Of a stretch of DNA of 64,000 bases, positions 38,082 to 45,272 are shown one piece after another. The DNA is from AP-15 sp963701815. GTDB taxonomy: Bacteria; Pseudomonadota; Alphaproteobacteria; ATCC43930; CGMCC-115725. The translations under genes were made by a program, and so were the position numbers. The DNA lies in contig CAVPBN010000019.1 in NCBI GenBank assembly GCA_963701815.1, positions 1-64,000 of the forward strand, written 5' to 3'. The notes beneath the pieces are model-generated. The model was not told where the DNA came from, did not search any database, and was given only the letters and a program-made list of their open reading frames with translations. Position 1 is the first letter of the stretch; the number at the start of each line of letters is the position of its first letter.

Positions 38082-38267
38082 TTAATCAAGGCTGTCGATG
38101 CGTGCCAGCTCCGCCAGCAATGCCGCGAGGCTGGCCTCGGCGATCTCCATGGCGGCCTTGATCTCGGGGTCGGCTACGACGCTCGGTCGCGCGGAGGTCG
38201 CCCTCAAAAACAGCATCGTTCGCCAGATTTCCAGTACTACCGTATCGTCGCGCTTGATGGTCGGCAT
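38082..38267 (-). CDS. Small hypothetical protein, 61 residues
   Basis: MPTIKRDDTVVLEIWRTMLF then LRATSARPSVVADPEIKAAM, ending IAEASLAALLAELARIDSLD. The ATG at 38267 has GAGGG at good spacing, and the product is a plausible two-helix cytoplasmic protein. No family is recognised. It lies on the same strand as, and about 240 bp upstream of, the flavin reductase, and may be an independent unit. Confidence 0.6.
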   Translation of the reverse strand: MPTIKRDDTVVLEIWRTMLFLRATSARPSVVADPEIKAAMEIAEASLAALLAELARIDSLD

Positions 38268-38344
38268 GCCGATCCCTCAATCGCCGGGCGTCGTCAACCG
38301 CGCGTCCGAATTCTGTCCCGAATGCGCGCCGCGACAATTTTAGC

Positions 38345-38711
38345 TGAAATTCGACCGCGTCAAACGGCAGCGTCGGTCGGCAATCGGGGTGGCATGCCCG
38401 GTTTGCGGGATCATGTCCACGACGCCTTGCCGGGCTGGCGGAGACGGGCGATCGGCGCCGATCGCCCGTCTCCGCTCGTGTGGGCCGGAGGCTCGCATCC
38501 CCCGGCGCAGATCCCGCCGATCACAGCCGGGTTGCACCTGCAAGGCCCGCGGACACCCGCACAAGGGTCGAGCATAGAGGGCGGGATTCGACAGACAATG
38601 GCTGATCCGGCCATCCACAAGCCAATCCCCGGAAAAGCGCACTTATCCCGGTTTGATCCGCCGAACCGTCCACCGACGCCGACGCGGCTGTTGCCGAGAT
38701 CGGTCCGGTGC
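38345..38711. other. Non-coding stretch downstream of rnpB
   Basis: Apart from the palindrome at 38439-38474 I see no gene here. Open frames through it are GC-rich shadows without a Shine-Dalgarno or family match. Confidence 0.45.
38439..38474. repeat. 36-bp perfect palindrome
   Basis: Two 18-bp arms with no spacer: the left arm is CGGAGACGGGCGATCGGC and the right is its exact reverse complement. It lies in the 370-bp gap downstream of rnpB. It has no T tract, so it is not a standard terminator. Confidence 0.85.
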
Positions 38712-39132
38712 CGGCGCCAGACGGCGTGTAAGCCGGGTTCTGTGCCATCCGCGGAGTCGCCTCTGCGGATGGCGATGGCCATTCCTCTGGGACGCGCGTT
38801 GCCGTGCGCCTCATGCGACCGACCCGAGCGGCGGCGCGAAGGCCCGCCCGGCATGCCCAGTTTTCGCCGGCATGCCTGCCGCTCCTACTTGGTCTTGCTC
38901 CCGGTGGGGTTTTCCCTGCCGCCGCCGTTACCGGCGACGCGGTGCGCTCTTACCGCACCGTTTCACCCTTGCCGCCCGCCCGACATGCAGGGCGGGCTCG
39001 GCGGTGTCCTTTCTGTGGCACTATCCCTGGGGTCGCCCCCGCCGGGCGTTACCCGGCACCGTGCCTCCATGGAGCCCGGACTTTCCTCTCCCCGCACGCG
39101 GCGGAGAGCGGCCATCCGGCCGTCTGACAGAG
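38712..39132 (-). ncRNA. rnpB: RNase P RNA, bacterial class A
   Basis: About 420 nt. Read on the minus strand it has the hallmark GGGGAGAGGAAAGTCCGGGC near the 5' end, the AGAAAGGACACCGCC-like block, the GTGAAACGGTGCGGTAAGAG element, and the closing GAACCCGGCTTACA. The ends pair as P1: GTCAGACGGC (complement of 39119-39128) with GCCGTCTGGC (complement of 38716-38725). It is the catalytic RNA that removes tRNA 5' leaders. Ends are placed by pairing and are good to a few bases. Confidence 0.93.
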
Positions 39133-39134
39133 AA

Positions 39135-39164
39135 AGATCTGGCCGCTTGCGGGGGCGTTGTCAA
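39135..39164 (-). promoter_or_regulatory. Predicted rnpB promoter
   Basis: TTGACA (complement of 39159-39164) is followed after 17-18 bp by AGATCT or CAGATC, a weak -10, placing the start just before the P1 helix of rnpB. Confidence 0.5.
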
Positions 39165-39230
39165 AGCTTGTTTTGAGCCATGCCGGTTCGCCGTATCCCC
39201 GTCTCCCGCCGGCACGGTCCGCCCGGCGGC

Positions 39231-40190
39231 TCACGGTATCGTCGAAATGCCGACTGCCGAGGCGTACTGACGTTTGACGTTGCCGGCAAAAAGCGGATTG
39301 ACGAGTTGCGTGTTGTTGCCCCCGGTTGCATCAACCCCCGTCCCGCAGGCCAGATACGGCGAAATGAAGGTGTTGTGCGCTGCCTTCGACGAGGTGATCG
39401 TCAAGCAGGTCGGCGCCACTTCGAGGTCGATCGCATCGATTGTGTTGGCAAGGCTGTAACCGTTCTCGATCAGCAGTGCGACGCCGCCGCCGGCGCTCGC
39501 CGAGCCGGCGCCACTGATCCGCGAAGTTTGGATTTGCTCCAGCGCGATCCCAGCGGCACCTCCGGCCGTATCGGCGATCGCAAAGATCTCGGAGCCGAGC
39601 ACGTAATTGAGCTGCACGCCACCCGAACGGGCGCCGCCATTGGCATTGTTGACGACCAGATGATCGATCTTTATCGAATTTTGGGCGTCGGCAAAGTCAC
39701 GGCGGCCGATGACGACGGCGTAATCGGCGGTATCGGCATAAACGAAAAGGGTGCCCTCCTCCTTGAAGTAGAAACACCCGCGGGGGGCGGCCGGCGTACC
39801 GCCGGAACAGAACACCTCAAGGACCGGTAAAACCGCGATGCTGCGGCCGTCCAGGATCGCCCCCATCGAGATCAGCCGAAATCCGGTCCTTGCCTGCGCC
39901 TGATAATCGATCAGCAGCGGGCTGGTGATCTTGTAGGTACCGGGCGCCAGCAATAAGGGGCGGGCGGACGAGATCGCCGCATGTGTCGCAGCGGCGATCG
40001 CTGCGGTATCGTCGCTGTTGCCGTTTCCGGTAGCGCCATAGCAGCGTACATCGATCCACGGGTTGCTGCTGCAAGCCGCTTGCATGGCGGCTGGTGCGTC
40101 TGACCGGCCCTCGCCGGCGGCACGGGCCATCGGTGCCGGGATAAGCATGAACCCCAGCATCGCCAGAGCGATACGGCCAAGGCCGCCCAT
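39231..40190 (-). CDS. Secreted right-handed beta-helix protein (pectate-lyase-3-like)
   Basis: 319 residues. A signal peptide (IALAMLGFMLIPAPMARAAG) directs export. The mature start WIDVRCYGATGNGNSDDTAA is the classic opening of pectate-lyase-superfamily and phage-tail-spike beta-helix proteins (DVxxYGATGdGxtDDTaAI), and repeated strands follow (IDHLVVNNANGGARSGGVQL, SLANTIDAIDLEVAPTCLTI). Relatives bind or cleave polysaccharides. I cannot see an obvious catalytic Asp/Arg set, so enzymatic activity is unproven. GGAAAGG lies upstream of the ATG at 40190. Confidence 0.8.
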   Translation of the reverse strand: MGGLGRIALAMLGFMLIPAPMARAAGEGRSDAPAAMQAACSSNPWIDVRCYGATGNGNSDDTAAIAAATHAAISSARPLLLAPGTYKITSPLLIDYQAQARTGFRLISMGAILDGRSIAVLPVLEVFCSGGTPAAPRGCFYFKEEGTLFVYADTADYAVVIGRRDFADAQNSIKIDHLVVNNANGGARSGGVQLNYVLGSEIFAIADTAGGAAGIALEQIQTSRISGAGSASAGGGVALLIENGYSLANTIDAIDLEVAPTCLTITSSKAAHNTFISPYLACGTGVDATGGNNTQLVNPLFAGNVKRQYASAVGISTIP

Positions 40191-40316
40191 TCGGCATTCC
40201 TTTCCGGCACAGACGCACCCAACCGCGTCGGAAAGGGTCTAGCGGCGATACCCGGATAAAGAGTTAACTCAAGCGGCTCTCCGCGAAACGGCGCGTGCGC
40301 ATGCCAGGGCGCAGCG

Positions 40317-41469
40317 CTATTCGCCGGGCCTTTCGTACCAGAGGCGGCCGTCCTTGATCGTCTGCCGGGCGATCAGCCGCCGCTTTGCGGTAACGGTGTT
40401 GCCGTCGCTGTCGCGCAGCTGGAAAATTGCCGTCGCGCAATTCGAAGACGGCGATGTCGGCATTGGCGCCGGGCCGCAGGGTCCCGACGGTGCCGGCATA
40501 GCCGAGAATATTTGCCGGCGCCGAAGTGGCGCGGCTGACGACATCGTCGAGCGACATGCCGAAATGCAGCAGTTTCGACATCGTCGTCGGCAGGTCGAAG
40601 ACCGGTCCGTTGGTGGCGCTGGCGAAGGTCAGGTCGGTCGAGATCGTGTCGGGCAGAAAGCCCTGGTCGAGCGCCTTCTCGATCATCGGAAAGCTGAAAT
40701 GGTTCCGGCCATGGGCGCAGTCGAAGATGATGCCGTGACGCTGCGCCTCGACGACCTCTTTGAGCACCAGCTGCTTTTCCTGGCCCATGATGCCATGGGC
40801 ACGACCGTGATAGCAGTGGGTGACGATGTCGCCCGGCTTCATATGGGCGAGCAGTTCGGGCAGTGGGATCGGCGAATCGGTGATGTGCATCATCATCGGC
40901 ACGCCGCCGGCCATATCCGCCGTCCGGCGCGCCAGCTTGACCGGCTCCGGGCTGTATTCCCAGACGAGGCCCGGCCCGTAGCGCAGCTTGACGCCGATCG
41001 CGAGGTCGGGGTTTTCGCTGATCGTGCGGGCGCAGCCTTCCGGGTCCGCATAGGGGAAATGCGCCAGCTCGCCGCCGCGCGCGGTGCCGACGATGCCGAT
41101 CGCCGACAGATTGACGAAGGCGCGAATTCGGGTGCGCACCTCGCGGTCGATGACCTGGCGCAGCCCGGCAAACGTCGCCGAGCCGGTGCTGCCGGCGTCG
41201 CACAGGGTGGTGACCCCGCTCGCCCGGCAGAACCGGTCTGTGTCCCCGGCCATGTCGTGCGCGTTGACAAAGATGTGGGCGTGGAGGTCGACCAGGCCGG
41301 GCATCACCAGCCGGCCCTTGGCGCTCAGCGTGCGGCGCGCCTGCGCGGCCGGCAATGACGGCGCCGCGGCGACGATCTTGCCGCCCGCGATCCCGATATC
41401 CATGACGCCGCGCAACCCGCCGGCCGGATCGATCACCTCGCCGCCGGTGAGCAGAAGGTCGTATTGCAT
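40317..41469 (-). CDS. Amidohydrolase/deacetylase-family metallohydrolase, with a late frameshift
   Basis: About 384 residues from the ATG at 41469 (MQYDLLLTGGEVIDPAGGLR). The metal-binding HxH is in GLVDLHAHIFVNAHDMAGDT. Further His/Asp-bearing strands are SLGVKLRYGPGL-type (here IGVKLRYGPGLVWEYSPEPV), MMMHITDSPIPLPELLAHMK, DIVTHCYHGRAHGI and DTISTDLTF. The family handles N-acyl or cyclic amide substrates; which one is not clear. In the long frame the tail after ADIAVFELRDGN degenerates. The proper tail (FQLRDSDGNTVTAKRRLIAR, ending RLWYERPGE) is in another frame ending at 40317, consistent with one extra T in a T run near 40425. Confidence 0.82.
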
Positions 41470-41790
41470 CAGAGCACCGAGTTCGATCCACTCGTAGAGC
41501 TTGCTCCTGGGCAGGGCGCCGATCTTGGTGGCGGCAACCTTTCCGCCCTTGAACAGCATCATCGTCGGGATGCTGCGCACCCCGAATTTGGTCGGCGCCT
41601 GCGGGTTCTCGTCGATGTTGACCTTGGCCACGGTCAGCGTGCCGGCGCGGTCAGCGGCAAGATCCTCGAGAAACGGCGCGATCATCTTGCACGGGCCGCA
41701 CCATTCGGCCCAGAAATCGACCAGGACAGGCCCCTCGGCGCGGAGCACCGCGGTTTCGAAATCCTGGTCGGTGACGGCGGTCGGCTTCAT
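41469..41790 (-). CDS. trxA: Thioredoxin, read through into the downstream amidohydrolase
   Basis: About 106 residues from the ATG at 41790 (MKPTAVTDQDFETAVLRAEG). The active site is DFWAEWCGPCKMIAPFLEDL, the cis-Pro is in GVRSIPTMMLFKGGK, and the last strand and helix end in KLYEWIE. A normal thioredoxin would stop here. In the sequence as given the frame passes through LGAL into the amidohydrolase. A TGA overlapping the next ATG (TGATG at 41471-41467, complement) is one base out of frame. One extra base after WIE would explain the fusion; without it the ending would be WIESVL. It reduces disulfides in the cytoplasm; a position next to addA is usual in alphaproteobacteria. Confidence 0.88.
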
Positions 41791-41843
41791 CGCATGATCC
41801 TTTTGCTGGCCTCGCCGAGATTAGGGGTGCCGGAAAAGCCGCG

Positions 41844-44800
41844 TCAAGGCAGGTAGCCTGCCAGGCTTTCAGGGCTGATCGGCATCAGCAGCGGGCGTTC
41901 GGTCCAGAGCAGCGCACACCGCACCTCATGCCCGGGATACACGCGCTGCAACGCGGCGGCATAGCTCGCCATCTGGCGCAGGTAAAGCGGGGCCACCCGA
42001 TGCTCGCTCTCCGGCGGCGAGCGCAGGGTTTTGTAATCGACGATCAGCACTCGGTCGGGGGTGACCACTAGGCGATCGATCTGCGCGGACAAGGCCCGGC
42101 CGCCGACGAGCCCGACCAGCGGCACCTCGGCGAGCGAGCCGGGGCCGAACAGCGGGGCGAATTCGGGATGCGCCAGCACCGCTAGGGTCTCGCGGCGGAT
42201 CTCGTCCTGCTCATCGACGCCGAGCCCGTGAGTCGGCAAGGCCAGAAAGCGCCGCGCGGCATCGTCGCGCTGCGAGGGCGGCAATTCGGGCAGGCTTTGC
42301 AACAGCCGGTGGATCATCAATCCGCGCTTGAAGCGGTCGCGGCCGCCAAGCGCCAACGGCGACAGAATCGGCGGCTCATCCTCGCTCGGCCGCGACGGAA
42401 CGAGCGGCCGCGGCGGATCGGGTTCGGGCGGCGGCGGTCGCGCCGCCCAATCCGGCGGACCCTGCGGCGCCCGCATTCCCTCCGGGAACGTCTCATGCCG
42501 CGGCGCGGCAATCTGGGCGCTCTGGAGGCGCAGACCTTCGCCGCACCATCCGTCGGGGCCGATCAGCGCGGACCCGTCGAAGGCGAACGGCTGGGCGATC
42601 CGGCGCAGTCCCGCCTGGCAGAGCAGATGCCAGCAGACCTCCCGGGGCGCAAGGCGGGTCTGCCAGCCGCAGACATAGAGCCGGTCCTGGGCCCGGGTCA
42701 GGCCGACATAAAGCAGACGGCGGTATTCCTGCAATTGTCGCCGGCGCAGCGCGTCTCTTTCGGCGGCATAGAACGGCACCGCAAATCCGGCGCGCGGACA
42801 CCATAACGGTAGCTGGTCGCGCTCGGTCCACAGCAAGGTCTCGGCAGTTTTAGGAAGCGCCATCGTGTCCGGCAGGAAGACGATCGGGGCTTCGAGCCCT
42901 TTGGCGCCGTGCACGGTCAGGATGCGGACTTCGTCGCGCCGGCGGGCCGCGAGGTCCCGCTTGACCTCGGTGTCGCCGGCGACGAGCCAGCGCAGAAAGC
43001 CCTGCAAGGACGGCACGTGATCGCGCTCATAGGCGAGAGCCAAAGCGAGGAATTCCTCGACCGGGTCCTCCGCCTCGGGTCCCAGCCGCTCGAGGAAGGC
43101 GCGCCGCCCGCCCTCTGCCCCAAGGATCTCGGCATAGAGCTCGTAGGGCGGGGTAAAGTCGGCGCGGGCGAGCCAGGCGGTCAGGCGCTCGCCGGCGCGG
43201 CGCAATTCTGCGTTGACCGGGGCGAAGTCGCGCAGCCGGCGCCACAACCGCACATCGCCGCGCCGATGTGCAAGCTCGAACAGCGCCTGCTCCTCGATCC
43301 CAAAGAGCGGCCCCTTCAGCACCGTGGCCAGGGTCAAATCGTCGTCGGGGAACAGCAGAAACCGGCCGAGCGCGACCAGGTCCTGCACCGCCAGCTGGTC
43401 GGTCAGGACCAGGCGATCGGCGCCCGCGACCGGAACTCCACGCTCCTTCAGCGCGCCGAGCAATTCTCCGACGAATGCGTTGCGCCGCCGCACCAGCACC
43501 ATGATGTCGCCGGGCCGCACCGGGCGGTCGCGTGCCTTCAGCCGTTCGCCAGCGTCCAGCCAGCCTTTGATCGTCGCCGCGATCGCCCGGGCGAGCCGGG
43601 TGTGCGGATCGGCCGGGCGTTGGCGGGTGAGCGGCAGCGCCAACGAATCGGCGGGCTCCTCCGGAGCCGGCAACACCGGCGGCCATAGCTCGACGAGTCC
43701 GGCCTGACCGGTGCGGGCGGCCAAGTGCTCGATCCTGGCGTCGCCCGGAGCCACCCCGTCGCGCGCGGCCTCCAGGCCAAAGATCTCATCGACCGCCCGC
43801 AGCACCGGCTCGGTCGACCGAAACGAGACATCGAGCGGCAAGACCAGCCACTCCTGCCGGGCGGCGGTGATCCGCTGTTCAAAATGGCTGCGCATGCGCA
43901 GAAAGGACTGCGGGTCGGCGCGTTGAAAGCTGAAGATCGACTGTTTGGCGTCGCCGACGGCAAAAATCGTACGAACGCGGTCGCGAGCGCCCTCGCCGGC
44001 AAAGAACTCCTCGGCCAGTGCTGCAACGATCTCCCACTGCTCGGGATTGGTGTCCTGCGCTTCGTCGATCAGAATGTGATCGAGACCGCCATCGAGCTTG
44101 AACAAAACCCAAGGTGCGATACCCGGGCGTCGCAACAGATCATGCGCCTTGGCCACGAGATCGTCGAAATCGAGCACGCCCTTGAGCCGCTTGCCGCGCT
44201 CGTAAGCTTGCAGCAGCGCGTCGCCGAGCCGGACGAGGGCGCAGGTCGCCTCGACCAGCACCAGGGCGGCCCGCGAGTCCCGGAATGTTTTGACCCGCTC
44301 CGCTTCGGCGGCAAGGGCGGCAGCGGCACCGCAGGAGGCCTTTCGGATACCTTTTTTTCCGATTAGGGACTTTCGGACCTCGTCCTTATCGGTCAGGTAG
44401 ACACCGATATAAGCCTCGATCATCTCATGCCGCCGTGCCGGGGCCTCGCACCACCGGGTGAGGATGGCGCTTCGCCCGCGGTCGGTGACGGAGCCGAGCG
44501 CCAAGGCCGCGGCGGCTTCGCGAAGACCGGTCTCTGCAACGCTTCGGTCGATGCAGAACCCCGCCGCGAGGGTTTCCGCGGTCGCCTCGGCGGATACGCC
44601 GAGGGCGGCGCAGATCTTGCGGCGCAACGCCATATGCCCATCTGCGATCGCCTGCCGGAGCCTGCTCCGCTCGTTGGCGAGCGCGGCCATCATCACCCCG
44701 AACCGCTCCTCGGGCATGTGACCGGCGATCACCCCGAGCGCCTCGGCCAGTTCCGGCGCACGGCCGGCACGGGCCGCGGCGATGACGCTCTGCCCAGCCT

Positions 44801-45272
44801 CGGCCAACGCCTCGCCCGAGCCGCGCTCTTCGATCACGGCAAATTCCGGCGGCACTCCAGCCTCCAGCGGAAAGCGGCGCAGCAGGGTCTGGCAAAAGGC
44901 GTGGATCGTCGCGATCTTGATGCCGCCCGGGGTGTCGAGGACATGGGCAAAGAGCTGTCGCGCCCGCGCCAGGACAGTTTCGCCGGGGAACTGCCCGGTC
45001 AGCTCGACCAGCGCCTGTTCCAGCGCGCCGGGCGGCATGGTCGCCCACTCCGCGAGCCGGGCATCGAGGCGGTTCGCCATCTCGGCAGCTGCGGCTCGGG
45101 TGAACGTCAAACACAGCAGACGGGCCGGGTCGGTGCCGTCGAGCATCAGCCGCAGCAGCCGCTCGGTCAGCACCGTGGTCTTGCCGGTCCCCGCCGAAGC
45201 GGAGACCCAGACCGAGGCGCGCGGCATCGCGCGGCGGCAGCCGAATTCATTCCTCGGCCTCGCTTTCGCCAA
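41844..45272 (-). CDS. addA: Double-strand-break repair helicase-nuclease subunit AddA
   Basis: 1142 residues, normal for alphaproteobacterial AddA. It is a UvrD/Rep-like superfamily 1 helicase: Walker A ASVWVSASAGTGKTTVLTER, motif II HILIDEAQDTNPEQWEIVAA, motif III IFAVGDAKQSIFSFQRADPQ, motif V VRILTVHGAKGLEAPIVFLP and motif VI RRLLYVGLTRAQDRLYVCGW. A C-terminal RecB-like nuclease domain follows, with RALSAQIDRLVVTPDRVLIV and DYKTLR (Asp, then the DYKT motif). With AddB it resects broken ends for RecA loading. The start at 45272 overlaps the end of addB by 26 bp. Confidence 0.95.
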   Translation of the reverse strand: MAKARPRNEFGCRRAMPRASVWVSASAGTGKTTVLTERLLRLMLDGTDPARLLCLTFTRAAAAEMANRLDARLAEWATMPPGALEQALVELTGQFPGETVLARARQLFAHVLDTPGGIKIATIHAFCQTLLRRFPLEAGVPPEFAVIEERGSGEALAEAGQSVIAAARAGRAPELAEALGVIAGHMPEERFGVMMAALANERSRLRQAIADGHMALRRKICAALGVSAEATAETLAAGFCIDRSVAETGLREAAAALALGSVTDRGRSAILTRWCEAPARRHEMIEAYIGVYLTDKDEVRKSLIGKKGIRKASCGAAAALAAEAERVKTFRDSRAALVLVEATCALVRLGDALLQAYERGKRLKGVLDFDDLVAKAHDLLRRPGIAPWVLFKLDGGLDHILIDEAQDTNPEQWEIVAALAEEFFAGEGARDRVRTIFAVGDAKQSIFSFQRADPQSFLRMRSHFEQRITAARQEWLVLPLDVSFRSTEPVLRAVDEIFGLEAARDGVAPGDARIEHLAARTGQAGLVELWPPVLPAPEEPADSLALPLTRQRPADPHTRLARAIAATIKGWLDAGERLKARDRPVRPGDIMVLVRRRNAFVGELLGALKERGVPVAGADRLVLTDQLAVQDLVALGRFLLFPDDDLTLATVLKGPLFGIEEQALFELAHRRGDVRLWRRLRDFAPVNAELRRAGERLTAWLARADFTPPYELYAEILGAEGGRRAFLERLGPEAEDPVEEFLALALAYERDHVPSLQGFLRWLVAGDTEVKRDLAARRRDEVRILTVHGAKGLEAPIVFLPDTMALPKTAETLLWTERDQLPLWCPRAGFAVPFYAAERDALRRRQLQEYRRLLYVGLTRAQDRLYVCGWQTRLAPREVCWHLLCQAGLRRIAQPFAFDGSALIGPDGWCGEGLRLQSAQIAAPRHETFPEGMRAPQGPPDWAARPPPPEPDPPRPLVPSRPSEDEPPILSPLALGGRDRFKRGLMIHRLLQSLPELPPSQRDDAARRFLALPTHGLGVDEQDEIRRETLAVLAHPEFAPLFGPGSLAEVPLVGLVGGRALSAQIDRLVVTPDRVLIVDYKTLRSPPESEHRVAPLYLRQMASYAAALQRVYPGHEVRCALLWTERPLLMPISPESLAGYLP

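Noticed and set aside
38322..39270. Open frames on both strands over rnpB
   Set aside because: The RNase P RNA signature sequences and P1 pairing explain this region; the frames are GC-rich chance openings.
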